A stretch of DNA of 64,000 nucleotides from Bosea sp. 124 (GTDB taxonomy: Bacteria > Pseudomonadota > Alphaproteobacteria > Rhizobiales > Beijerinckiaceae): the NCBI RefSeq assembly GCF_003046175.1, contig NZ_PZZM01000001.1, positions 3,675,001-3,739,000 of the forward strand, read 5' to 3'. The notes beneath the pieces were generated by a model. It was given only the letters and a program-made list of their open reading frames with translations. It made no database searches and had not been told where the DNA came from. Positions 1 to 7,505 of this stretch are shown here, piece by piece (the first letter of the stretch is position 1; the number at the start of each line of letters is the position of its first letter). The position numbers and the translations under genes were made by a program.

Positions 1-127
1 CGGCCGCTTCGTCGATCTTGCGCTGTGCACCTATGGCGACGAGCAGCGCTTCTTCAGCTATCGCCGGACGACCCACCGCTCCGAGCCGGATTACGGCCGG
101 CTGATTTCGGCGATCACGCTGGGCTGA
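1..127 (+). CDS. pgeF: Peptidoglycan editing factor PgeF (laccase-domain family), C-terminal fragment
   Basis: This is the last 41 codons of a gene entering from the left edge, read in the frame starting at base 2 and ending with TGA at 125-127. The fragment shows the family's C-terminal signature: a Cys-Thr-Tyr segment, then FFSYRR, then an ending with GRLISAI. In PgeF/YfiH proteins this region contributes the conserved Cys/His site of the multicopper-oxidase-like fold. The enzyme hydrolyses wrongly incorporated amino acids from UDP-MurNAc precursors in the cytoplasm. Only the tail is present, so start, length and N-terminal metal ligands cannot be judged. Confidence 0.75.
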   Translation, partial: GRFVDLALCTYGDEQRFFSYRRTTHRSEPDYGRLISAITLG

Positions 128-240
128 GCACGCTGTTCGTCAGGGCTTTTGCTTGGTGATTGAGCTTTCTTGCGAGTTGCGCGGGCGTGCGAGGAGAGTC
201 ATCGTCCGAGGGCCATGAACCATGGCGTTTGGGGGCTGAC

Positions 241-525
241 ATGGAACAGATCCTGATGAATCTCGTCGCCGGTGCGATCGGCGGCAACGCCGCCGGCAAG
301 GCGTCTCCGACCTTCGACCTCGGAACGATCGGCAACACCATCTCCGGCCTCGTCGGGGGCGGCATTCTCGGCCAGTTGATCCCGATCATCCTGCCCGCCA
401 TCAGTGCGGCGGCGCAGGGCGGCAATCTCAGCGTCGGCGGCATCCTGACGAACCTGATCGCCGGCGGTGCCGGCGGCGCGGTCCTGACCGCTATCATCGG
501 GGCGGTGAAGAACAAGGCCGCCTGA
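241..525 (+). CDS. Small Gly/Ala-rich hypothetical protein, probably membrane-associated
   Basis: A 94-residue protein starting at the ATG at 241 with a G-rich stretch just upstream as a weak ribosome site. An in-frame upstream start at 160 is possible, but the hydrophobic, low-complexity part begins at 241. It has two glycine/alanine-rich hydrophobic stretches (about residues 30-52 and 60-88) with GxxxG-like spacing and ends in Lys-Asn-Lys-Ala-Ala. I do not recognise the family. It lies alone between pgeF and the isomerase gene, 114 bases after the pgeF stop, so it probably has its own promoter. Small helical-hairpin proteins like this are common and unnamed in this group. Confidence 0.6.
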   Translation: MEQILMNLVAGAIGGNAAGKASPTFDLGTIGNTISGLVGGGILGQLIPIILPAISAAAQGGNLSVGGILTNLIAGGAGGAVLTAIIGAVKNKAA

Positions 526-632
526 GCGGAGGCGCGGGTTTTGGCCCGCCTCGATACCGAGCCACGGCGCATCGGCGCCGTGGCTCGGACGACCCTGACC
601 CTACCTTGCCTGTTCCGGAAACGACTTCAGCC

Positions 633-1262
633 ATGCCGCGCACCGTCGACTATTATTTCTCGCTGCACTCGCCCTGGACCTATCTCGGCCATGCGACCTT
701 CCTCGATATCGCCGCGCGGCACGGCTGCATCGTCGTCTACCGGCCGGTGCCGCTGCGTGCCGTGTTCGACGAGACGGGCGGCCTGCCGCTGCCGAAGCGG
801 CATCCGGTGCGCCAGCGCTATCGCCTGATGGATCTGCAGCGCTGGCGCGAGCGCCGCAAGGTGCCGCTCGTACTGCAACCCAAGCATTTCCCGTTCGATC
901 CAGCGCTGGCCGATCGCTTCCTCATCGCGATCGTGCAGGCTGGCGGCAATCCCGGCCGGTTCATGGCGGAGATCATGGCGGGCGTCTGGGCCCGTAACGA
1001 CGACATGACGCAACCTGAAGCCATTGCCGCTGTGGCGAGGGCCACGGGCTTCGATGCGCAGGCGCTGGCCGTGGCTGCAGAGAGCGAGGCGGTCAGCCAG
1101 CTTTACGAGGGCACGATCGCGGCTGCGATAGAGGCGGGTGTCTTCGGCGCGCCGAGCTATGTGCTCGATGGCGAGGTGTTCTGGGGGCAGGACCGGCTCG
1201 AACTGCTGGACAGCGCGCTGGCCAGCGGCCGCGTGGCCTATCGCCCGGATCCGGGCGCCTGA
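633..1262 (+). CDS. 2-hydroxychromene-2-carboxylate isomerase family protein (DsbA-like fold)
   Basis: A 209-residue cytosolic thioredoxin-fold protein of the NahD/kappa-GST family. The N-terminus (PRTVDYYFSLHSPWTYLG) carries the family's SP(W/Y)(S/T)Y active-site segment, in which a serine replaces the CxxC of true DsbA proteins. Near the C-terminus, GVFGAPSYVL precedes the segment that closes the glutathione site. The family isomerises 2-hydroxychromene-2-carboxylate in naphthalene breakdown, using glutathione, but most chromosomal homologues are not in such pathways and no naphthalene genes are nearby. I prefer the start at 633 over 606 because the fold begins immediately after it. The substrate here is unknown. 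Confidence 0.85.
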   Translation: MPRTVDYYFSLHSPWTYLGHATFLDIAARHGCIVVYRPVPLRAVFDETGGLPLPKRHPVRQRYRLMDLQRWRERRKVPLVLQPKHFPFDPALADRFLIAIVQAGGNPGRFMAEIMAGVWARNDDMTQPEAIAAVARATGFDAQALAVAAESEAVSQLYEGTIAAAIEAGVFGAPSYVLDGEVFWGQDRLELLDSALASGRVAYRPDPGA

Positions 1263-1275
1263 GCCGGCAAGCCCC

Positions 1276-2022
1276 TCAGCCGACGATGTCGGGCGTGCGC
1301 CAGCCGAGATGCTGGCCGGCATCGACGGCGATCATCTGGCCCGTCACCGAGCGCGCCTGCGCCAGATAGAGCACGGCCTCGGCGATCTCGCGCGCATCGA
1401 TCCTGCGTTGCAGGAGGGTGGCGGCGGCCTCCTGCTCCATCGCCTCGGCGCCGTCATGGGAATTCGGCAGTGTCGGGCCGGGGCCGACAGCGTTGACGCG
1501 GATGCGGGGCGCCAGCGCCTGCGCCATCGTCTTGGTCGCCGTCAGCAGCGCGGCTTTGGTCAGGGTGTAGGAATAATACTGCGGCGTCAGCTTCCAGACG
1601 CGCTGGTCGATGATGTTGACGATCGCGCCGTGGCGGTCTTCAGGCAGGCGGTTGGCCAGCGCCCCGGCGAGGACTGAAGGTGCGCGCAGATTAATCGAGA
1701 ACTGCCGGTTCCAAGTCGGCACGTCGATCGCGCAGAGGTCGTCGATCAGGAAGCTCGAGGCGTTGTTGACGAGCAGCGTGACCGGGCCGAGCGCGGCCTC
1801 GACGGCTGGCATGAGCGCATCCACGGCGGCGGCGTCGGCGAGATCGGCCTCGACCACGATGGCGCGACCGCCCTGCCGCGCGATTTCGCCGGCCAGCGCC
1901 TCGGCCTCGGGCCGGGCGCTGCCGCAATGGATCGCGACCGCATAGCCGGCGCCGGCCAGCCGCTCGACGATGGCGCGCCCGATGCGCCGTGCCCCGCCCG
2001 TGACGAGCGCGACCTCAGACAT
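1276..2022 (-). CDS. SDR-family oxidoreductase (FolM/pteridine-reductase-like)
   Basis: A 248-residue short-chain dehydrogenase/reductase. The N-terminal TGGARRIGRA is the NAD(P)-binding glycine motif, with Arg residues that favour NADPH. NNASSF is the structural NNAG variant, and YSYTLTKAAL supplies the catalytic Tyr and Lys. TGGARRIG with NNAS is typical of the FolM/PTR1 branch, which reduces pterins or dihydrofolate, but this cannot be proven from sequence alone. Its start overlaps the 3' end of the upstream glycosyltransferase gene by 8 bases, so the two are probably co-transcribed. It is convergent with the isomerase gene. Confidence 0.88.
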   Translation of the reverse strand: MSEVALVTGGARRIGRAIVERLAGAGYAVAIHCGSARPEAEALAGEIARQGGRAIVVEADLADAAAVDALMPAVEAALGPVTLLVNNASSFLIDDLCAIDVPTWNRQFSINLRAPSVLAGALANRLPEDRHGAIVNIIDQRVWKLTPQYYSYTLTKAALLTATKTMAQALAPRIRVNAVGPGPTLPNSHDGAEAMEQEAAATLLQRRIDAREIAEAVLYLAQARSVTGQMIAVDAGQHLGWRTPDIVG

Positions 2023-2824
2023 CGTGCGATTCGCGTTGGGGAGGTGATGCCGAAGCGGCCGAACGGCGCTGCAGCCGCCTTTCCCAGTGCTTGGCGACCC
2101 TGAGATAGCGGTAGAAGGCGTAGTTCATCGCGGTCATGAAGCCGTAGACGCCGCGCAGGGCGTGGCGGCGGCCGATATAGGCCTTGATGAAGTTCGCCGG
2201 GAATTCGACGACGAGGCGGAAGACCGAGAGCGAGACGCCGCGCTTGTCGAGATCGTCGGCCTGGGCATCGCTGTAGCTGTTGAGCTTGGCCATCTGTTCG
2301 CCGAGCGAGCGCACCGAGTAGTGATGCACCGTGCCCCTGAGCCGCGCGATGCGCGCGTCGGATACCAGATCGACCCGGTCATGCACCGGCGAGGGCGAAT
2401 AGCGCCCCTTGTCCTTGCGGTAGAGCCGGACGGGAGCGAGCGCATAGGCAAAGCGATGCGGCGCGCGCTCGCCCGGGAAGATCTCGGCGATGCGCAGTTG
2501 ATAGGCGTCTGCCGCCGGCACGCCGCTGGCGAAGAGGCTCGCGATCTCCGCGGCGAGGTCCGCAGGCACGACCTCGTCGGCATCGAGATTCAGCAGCCAG
2601 TCATGGCGGCACTGCTCCTCGGCGAAGCGCTTCTGCTGCCCGTATCCGGGCCAGGGGTTGAAGATGACGCGAGCGCCGAGCGCTTCCGCGATCGCCTGCG
2701 TGCCGTCGGTCGAGCCGGAATCGATCACGAGGATGTCATCGCTGAGGGTGCGAACCGCTTCGATCGTGCGGGCGATGCGGTCGGATTCATCGCGTGCGAT
2801 GATGAAAATCGAAAGACGTGGCAC
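2015..2824 (-). CDS. Family 2 glycosyltransferase (LPS core, WaaE/KdtX-like)
   Basis: A GT-A fold glycosyltransferase of about 269 residues. Near the N-terminus IIARDE, then VIDSGSTDGT (nucleotide-sugar contact) and LNLDADEVV (the DxD metal-binding motif) are in the order and spacing of the WaaE/KdtX LPS-core glucosyltransferase subgroup. The C-terminal part has a basic, hydrophobic amphipathic region (FIKAYIGRRHALRG) likely to sit on the cytoplasmic face of the inner membrane. I chose the GTG at 2824, because the coding region opens there with PRLSIFIIARDE; a TTG at 2854 would add ten residues. It overlaps the following SDR gene. Confidence 0.85.
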   Translation of the reverse strand: MPRLSIFIIARDESDRIARTIEAVRTLSDDILVIDSGSTDGTQAIAEALGARVIFNPWPGYGQQKRFAEEQCRHDWLLNLDADEVVPADLAAEIASLFASGVPAADAYQLRIAEIFPGERAPHRFAYALAPVRLYRKDKGRYSPSPVHDRVDLVSDARIARLRGTVHHYSVRSLGEQMAKLNSYSDAQADDLDKRGVSLSVFRLVVEFPANFIKAYIGRRHALRGVYGFMTAMNYAFYRYLRVAKHWERRLQRRSAASASPPQRESHDV

Positions 2825-3193
2825 CCAGAGGTCTCGTTTTGTCTGCCTGACCAATCAAGGCTTAAGCACGCGTCAGAAGGGGCCGCAAGCTGTGGTGGAG
2901 AAATTGTGGCGAGACTGGGAACCTCGGGGGATCTGCCGCGTTTGTGGTGTGGGTTGGCGAAGGGTGTCGCGGCTATATTAGTATTCGATTTACCATTCAG
3001 GGCGCTTTAACAATCACTAATCCGCCTTTACGCATTTGCCCTAGTCATCCCGATCTTGCCGCATTTCTGCCGCGGTCTGCACGGCAGATGTGTTTTCGCC
3101 GCAACAGACAAAGCCGACTTCTGGTCTTATAACCATTCCATCGACATCACCCGCCGGCCTCACCGGCAAAGCGACGACCCTAGGAGTTCCATC
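2825..3193. promoter_or_regulatory. Intergenic region between glycosyltransferase and porin genes
   Basis: About 370 bases with no convincing gene on either strand. The centre (about 2970-3030) is noticeably more AT-rich than its surroundings (tatattagtattcgattt), as expected for a promoter region serving the highly expressed porin on the plus strand and possibly the glycosyltransferase on the minus strand. I could not fit a good -35/-10 pair. A purine-rich site (taggag) lies 8-13 bases before the porin ATG. Confidence 0.35.
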
Positions 3194-3850
3194 ATGAAGA
3201 AGTTTCTGCTTTCGAGCGTCGCGGCGATCGGCCTCGTCGCTGCCGGTGCCGCCTCTGCCGCCGATCTGCCGTCCCGCAAGGGCCCCGTCGTCGCCCCGGT
3301 CTACGCTCCGGTCTTCACCTGGACCGGCTTCTACGTCGGCGCCAACGCCGGTTACGCTTTCGGCAACGTGAATGCCGGTTCCTTCGTCCTGCCCCGCACC
3401 GTTTCGATCGGTGACATCGACGGCTTCACGGGCGGTGGACAGGTTGGCTACAACTACCAGATGGGCCAGTTCGTCCTCGGCGTCGAGGCTGACATCCAGG
3501 GTGCCGATCTGAGCGCCAGCAACGGCTTCGGCGATCGCATCCGGACCGACTACTTCGGCACGGTGCGTGTTCGCGCCGGCCTCGCCTTCGACCGGTTCAT
3601 GCCCTACGTCACCGGTGGTTGGGCTTACGGCAACGTGAAGACCACGATCGCTGGCATCGGCTCGACCGACAAGAGCCACACCGGCGGCTACGCCATCGGC
3701 GCCGGCCTCGAATACGCCTTCACCAACAACTGGACTGCCAAGATCGAGTATCTCTACGTCGATCTGGGCGAGAAGAGCGTGTTCAACACGGGCGTCAAGG
3801 TTGGCACCGATTTCTCGGTTGTCCGCGCCGGCCTGAACTACAAGTTCTAG
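3194..3850 (+). CDS. Outer-membrane beta-barrel porin, Omp25/RopB/Omp31-like
   Basis: A 218-residue outer-membrane protein. Residues 1-22 are a Sec signal peptide ending in SAASA/A-D, giving a mature start ADLPSRKG that is very typical of Hyphomicrobiales Omp25/Omp31 proteins. Then VFTWTGFYVGANAGYAFG marks the first strand of an eight-stranded OmpA/OmpW-like barrel. Alternating hydrophobic strands follow, with FVLGVEADIQGA, GTVRVRAGLAFDRFMPYVTGGWAYG, and a terminal strand ending in a C-terminal Phe (RAGLNYKF), the outer-membrane insertion signal. The start at 3194 gives the signal peptide; longer in-frame starts do not. A strong terminator follows, so it is monocistronic. Confidence 0.93.
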   Translation: MKKFLLSSVAAIGLVAAGAASAADLPSRKGPVVAPVYAPVFTWTGFYVGANAGYAFGNVNAGSFVLPRTVSIGDIDGFTGGGQVGYNYQMGQFVLGVEADIQGADLSASNGFGDRIRTDYFGTVRVRAGLAFDRFMPYVTGGWAYGNVKTTIAGIGSTDKSHTGGYAIGAGLEYAFTNNWTAKIEYLYVDLGEKSVFNTGVKVGTDFSVVRAGLNYKF

Positions 3851-3879
3851 TCTGCCTCCCCTCCCGGGGACCTTCTGAA

Positions 3880-3907
3880 CCCGGTGGCTTCGGCCACCGG
3901 GTTTTTT
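3880..3907 (+). terminator. Rho-independent terminator of the porin gene
   Basis: A perfect 9-bp GC-rich stem (cccggtggc / gccaccggg, 3880-3888 and 3893-3901) with a stable TTCG tetraloop is followed by six T residues. It lies 30 bases after the porin stop codon. Confidence 0.93.
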
Positions 3908-3955
3908 GTTGTCTAGGGGGGCGCGTTTCGATCTCCGGCGATAGAGATCTGCCGG

Positions 3956-4561
3956 TCAGCCCTTGAAACGCGTGGTTTCGAAGGCCGGGACCCTGGCGGC
4001 GAAGGCATCGAGCCAGGCCACGAGGCGCGGATGGTCGGCGCGCCAAGCGCCGGCGAAGCGCAGGTCGAGATAGCCGAGCGCGCAGGCGAGCGCGATCTCA
4101 CCGATCCGCGGCCGGTCGGGGAAGGTGGGCGGGGCTGCCTCGAGCGCGGCGAGTGCGCGCGCGACTTTGCCGACCTGATTGGCGACCCAGGCTGCATTGC
4201 GACCTTCTTCCGGACGGAAGCGCGTTTCGTAGACCTGGAGCAGAGCCGCGTCACAGAGACCGTCGGCCAGTGCCTGAAGCCGCAACTGCACGAAGCGCTC
4301 GTTGCCGGCCGGGATGAGACGGCCGTCACCGGCGAGATGGTCGAGATAATCGACGATGACGCGCGAATCGAACAGCGTCGTGCCGTCTTCCAGCACCAAA
4401 GTCGGGATCTTCCCGAGCGGGTTCTGCTGGCGGAGAGGCTCGGCTGGATCATTGGTGTCGGCCACGACGATCTCGATCCGGTCCATCAGGCCGAGTTCGG
4501 ATGCCGCCATCTTGACCTTGCGGCCGAAGGGGGAGGCGGGGGAGGAGCGCAGGATGAGCAT
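3956..4561 (-). CDS. Glutathione S-transferase family protein
   Basis: A 201-residue cytosolic GST. The N-terminal thioredoxin domain opens with LRSSPASPFGRKV, where the Ser/Pro-rich loop holds the glutathione-activating residue. NPLGKIPTLVLEDGTTLFDSRVI contains the cis-Pro and the Asp-Ser pair that grips the gamma-glutamyl group. The alpha-helical C-terminal domain holds the structural motif near ACALGYLDLRF. It resembles the YibF-type single-gene GSTs whose substrates are unknown. It is the last of a minus-strand series with rlmJ upstream (30-base gap). Confidence 0.9.
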   Translation of the reverse strand: MLILRSSPASPFGRKVKMAASELGLMDRIEIVVADTNDPAEPLRQQNPLGKIPTLVLEDGTTLFDSRVIVDYLDHLAGDGRLIPAGNERFVQLRLQALADGLCDAALLQVYETRFRPEEGRNAAWVANQVGKVARALAALEAAPPTFPDRPRIGEIALACALGYLDLRFAGAWRADHPRLVAWLDAFAARVPAFETTRFKG

Positions 4562-4591
4562 GGATGAGACCCTGGATCGAGAGCAGGCGGT

Positions 4592-5443
4592 TCAGCCGTC
4601 CGGGCGGATCGGCTCGCATAGATAGCGCGGGCGCGGCCCCTGGGCGAGGCGCTCCGTCAGGGCGGGCAACAGGAGCCGCGCTTCCTCCGCGAGCAGCCAG
4701 GGCGGATTGATCACCAGCATGCCGGTGGCGCTCAGGCCGCCGGCGGCCTCCGGCCGATCGACGTCGATCTCGAGCCGGAGCAGGCGGCCAATGCTGGCAG
4801 CGGTTATGGCCGAAAGCAGATTCGCGACGGCGAGCCGATCCTTGACCGGATACCAGAGCGCATAGATGCCCGTCGGCCATTTGCGATGGGCGGCGATCAG
4901 TTCCGCTTCCAGCGTGGCGAACTCGTCCTTCTCCTCGAAGGGGGGATCGATCAGGACGAGGCCGCGCCGCTCCTTCGGCGGGACATTGCCGCGCAGCGCG
5001 TTCCAGCCGTCGATCGCCAGCGCCTTGCAGCGATCGTCGCGGCCGATGACCTGAACAAGCTTCTTGTGGGTCTGCGGATGCAGTTCGGCCGCGATCAGGC
5101 GGTCATCACCGCGCATGGCCTGCCGGCAGAGCCAGGGCGAACCGGGATAGGCATCGGCGCCGTAAAGCGTGCGGGCGCCGGAGACCGCGTCGCGCCACGG
5201 CTTGAGCAGCGCTTCGACGGCCGGCGACAGGGGCGACAGGTCGAGCCGCGCGACGCCGTCCTTCCACTCATGCGTCCGCAGCGCTTCTTCGGAGCCGAGA
5301 TCGTAGCGGCCCGCACCGGCATGCGTGTCGACGACGCGATAGGGCGTGGCCTTGCCGTTGAGATGGGTCAGGATGCGCATCAGCACGACGTGCTTGAGGA
5401 CATCCGCGAAATTGCCGGCATGGAAGCCGTGGCGATAATTCAT
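4592..5443 (-). CDS. rlmJ: 23S rRNA (adenine(2030)-N(6))-methyltransferase RlmJ
   Basis: A 283-residue SAM-dependent methyltransferase that acts on free 23S rRNA at A2030. The first residues NYRHGFHAGNFADVLKH are the nearly invariant RlmJ N-terminus. VVDTHAGAGRYDL is the SAM-binding motif, and LIDPPFEEKDEF supplies the DPPF catalytic motif of N6-adenine methyltransferases. The length matches the family (about 280). It lies 31 bases downstream of the RNase T2 gene on the same strand, so the two may share a transcript, although the functions are only loosely related (RNA). Confidence 0.95.
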   Translation of the reverse strand: MNYRHGFHAGNFADVLKHVVLMRILTHLNGKATPYRVVDTHAGAGRYDLGSEEALRTHEWKDGVARLDLSPLSPAVEALLKPWRDAVSGARTLYGADAYPGSPWLCRQAMRGDDRLIAAELHPQTHKKLVQVIGRDDRCKALAIDGWNALRGNVPPKERRGLVLIDPPFEEKDEFATLEAELIAAHRKWPTGIYALWYPVKDRLAVANLLSAITAASIGRLLRLEIDVDRPEAAGGLSATGMLVINPPWLLAEEARLLLPALTERLAQGPRPRYLCEPIRPDG

Positions 5444-5474
5444 CCCGCGCTCTTACGCGGCTTTGCCGCCGCTG

Positions 5475-6146
5475 TCAGCGCGGCGCGACGACGGTGATGT
5501 CGCGCGTGCGGCAGCCGGAGCGGTCGACCTCCTGGCACATGCGGAAATCGCGCAGGTCCTTGCTCAGGCAGATGCGGACCTCCTGCAGCACGCCGCGCTT
5601 GCAGGCGACCGACATCATATCGGTGCGCAACCCGGGATTGGCGGCGACGAAGGCCCGTTCGAGATCGATTGCGGTCCAGTTCTGGTTGCGCTCGGCCTTG
5701 GCGAGCACAGGCGGAATCACGATCCTGTCACGGGCGCGCCGGACATCGGCGAAGTAGTCGCTCGGACCCGCGCCCGAGCAGGTGCCGTGCTTGCGCCATT
5801 CGTAGCGGGCGAGGCTCTCGGTTGGAAACAGGCCCTTCGCCTGTTCGAGCGCGATTCGCGAGGGCGTGCGCCCGGCCGGACCGCAATCGCTCGGGTAGCC
5901 GCGCTCGTTCTGCGGCCAGAGGCCGTGGACGACAAAGCGCAGGCCGGCCCCGTCGGCGCATTGCTCGCGGTTGCGGTCACGGTCGCCGTCGAGTTCGCAG
6001 AAGCCGGGCGACCAGGATAGGGCCAGGACATAGAAGTCGAAATCGCCGGGCTCGCCGCCACGCTGGTTGCGGCCCTGTGCCTGGGCTGCACTTGTCAGGA
6101 CGGCGAGCAAACCGAGCAGGCGCAGGCAGGCCCACACAGGTGCCAC
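5475..6146 (-). CDS. Secreted ribonuclease T2 family protein
   Basis: A 223-residue protein with an N-terminal hydrophobic signal segment (about residues 4-22). Both catalytic signatures of RNase T2 are present: FVVHGLWPQ (CAS I, with the catalytic His) and YEWRKHGTCSG (CAS II, with His, Lys and Glu). LALSWSPGFCEL and several further Cys residues fit the usual disulfides. The enzyme cleaves single-stranded RNA through a 2',3'-cyclic intermediate and in Gram-negative bacteria works in the periplasm or outside the cell. It begins 9 bases downstream of an unrecognised secreted-protein gene (6156-6629), so the two are probably translated from one mRNA. Confidence 0.92.
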   Translation of the reverse strand: MAPVWACLRLLGLLAVLTSAAQAQGRNQRGGEPGDFDFYVLALSWSPGFCELDGDRDRNREQCADGAGLRFVVHGLWPQNERGYPSDCGPAGRTPSRIALEQAKGLFPTESLARYEWRKHGTCSGAGPSDYFADVRRARDRIVIPPVLAKAERNQNWTAIDLERAFVAANPGLRTDMMSVACKRGVLQEVRICLSKDLRDFRMCQEVDRSGCRTRDITVVAPR

Positions 6147-6155
6147 GGCGCGGTG

Positions 6156-6629
6156 TTACTTCTCGGGGCCGGGCCGGGCCATCTGGCAGTCGGGCGCGTA
6201 GCTGCGGTGACGGTCGAGACCGCTGACGCACCAGTTGACGTTCCAGGTCCAGCTGAAGAGGCCGAGATCCTCGCGCACCGAATAGTCGATGCGGTGCAGC
6301 GTGCCGTCGTTGAGTGCGATCCGGCCGGTGCAGAAGCGGCGCGGAATGAAATCGTCGCCGAGCGGACGGAAGCCGATCGACTGGATCCGGTCATAGGCCA
6401 CGGCCTGGAGCGGGCCCCAGAATTTGGCCTCGCGCGAATTGAACCAGCTCGTGATCTCGCCGAGCACGGCCGAGTCGTCGCAGGCCGGCAGGTTGCCGTT
6501 CATCGCGATGATGCGGTTCTCGGCGCGATCGGCCGGGTGGACCTGGCGTCCGCCCGAGGCCTCGGCCGAGACAGCCGCCGTGAGTACGGCGAGGGAGGCG
6601 AGGGCGGTTCGCAGCAAAGCGCGGCGCAT
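6156..6629 (-). CDS. Secreted hypothetical protein paired with RNase T2
   Basis: A 157-residue protein. Residues 1-24 (MRRALLRTALASLAVLTAAVSAEA) form a Sec signal peptide. The mature part has three Cys residues (in LPACDD, RRFCTGR, NVNWCVSG) plus one near the end (APDCQM), enough for two disulfides, and many aromatic residues. I do not recognise a named family; the pattern is that of a small periplasmic protein conserved in Rhizobiales. It is the first gene of a run with RNase T2 directly downstream, which suggests, but does not show, a shared role. A much longer in-frame reading (to 7301) exists but overlaps the opposite flavoprotein gene and has no signal peptide. Confidence 0.72.
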   Translation of the reverse strand: MRRALLRTALASLAVLTAAVSAEASGGRQVHPADRAENRIIAMNGNLPACDDSAVLGEITSWFNSREAKFWGPLQAVAYDRIQSIGFRPLGDDFIPRRFCTGRIALNDGTLHRIDYSVREDLGLFSWTWNVNWCVSGLDRHRSYAPDCQMARPGPEK

Positions 6630-6830
6630 GGGGCAAGCCTCGTGCAGAGGGTCAAAGATTCGTGGAACGATGGCGGGGGCGGCCGCGAGGGTCAAGCGCT
6701 GCGCGCCGATTCGGGCCTTCTCAACGCGCATTGCGGCATTTCGATTCGCCGATGCAGCGTCAGGGCAACACCCGGCTGGCGCGGCGGGGCCCGATCGGGG
6801 ACACTCGCGGCGATCCGGAGGAAGGACGAC

Positions 6831-7466
6831 ATGACCGTGCAGTTCGACGACATCGCAGCGCGCATTGCCGATCCGGCGGAGCTGAGGGCGCATATCGGTA
6901 CGCTCCACCCGCTGGCCGAGCGCAAGGTTCTGGACCGGCTCGACGGGTTCTGCCGTGACTTCATCGCGCTCTCGCCGTTCCTCGTCCTGGCGAGCGCCGA
7001 CGGGGCGGGGCGAGCCGATGCCAGCCCGCGTGGCGACGCGCCCGGCTTCGTGGAGGTGCTGGACGACCGCACGCTGCTGATTCCCGACAGGCGTGGCAAT
7101 AACCGCGTCGACAGCTACGGCAATGTCCTGGCCGCGCCCGGCGTCGGGCTGATCTTCATGGTGCCGGGCATCGCCGAGACATTGCGGGTCAACGGCCGCG
7201 CCCGGCTGACGCGGGACCCCGCCCTGCTCGAACCTGCGACCGTGCAGGAGCGGACGCCGACGCTCGGTCTGCTGGTCGAGGTCGAGGAGGCGTTCTTCCA
7301 CTGCGGCAAGGCGCTGATCCGCTCGAAGCTCTGGGATCCGTCCTCGCAGGTCGAGCGCAGCAGCTTCCCGTCGCTGGGCCGGATTGTCGCCGAGCAGACG
7401 AAGGCCATCGGTGTGGCGGAGGCCGAGGCCGGCCTCGAGGAGGGCTACAGGACGCGGCTTTACTGA
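6831..7466 (+). CDS. Pyridoxamine 5'-phosphate oxidase-like FMN-binding protein
   Basis: A 211-residue split-barrel flavoprotein of the MSMEG_1061-like PPOX branch. PFLVLASADGAGRADASPRGD is the first strand and FMN-contact loop. LLIPDRRGNNRVDSYGNVL is a very typical motif of this branch, and RVNGRARLTRDP with FHCGKALIRSKLWDP completes the barrel. The start at 6831 is supported by ggaggaagga 7-16 bases upstream. Members bind FMN or F420 and reduce or oxidise unknown small molecules; this is not the vitamin B6 enzyme PdxH. It is divergent from the secreted-protein/RNase T2 pair and convergent with a TRAP binding protein. Confidence 0.85.
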   Translation: MTVQFDDIAARIADPAELRAHIGTLHPLAERKVLDRLDGFCRDFIALSPFLVLASADGAGRADASPRGDAPGFVEVLDDRTLLIPDRRGNNRVDSYGNVLAAPGVGLIFMVPGIAETLRVNGRARLTRDPALLEPATVQERTPTLGLLVEVEEAFFHCGKALIRSKLWDPSSQVERSSFPSLGRIVAEQTKAIGVAEAEAGLEEGYRTRLY

Positions 7467-7500
7467 GCGGCGCCCCGAGGCGGCAGCCCCGGGACGCCGC
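7467..7500. terminator. Possible bidirectional hairpin between convergent genes
   Basis: GCGGCG-c-CCC (7467-7476) pairs with GGG-a-CGCCGC (7491-7500), nine base pairs with one mismatch and a 14-base loop. It fills the gap between two convergent stop codons. There is no T-tract on either side, so intrinsic termination is uncertain. Confidence 0.35.
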
Positions 7501-7505
7501 CGCTG

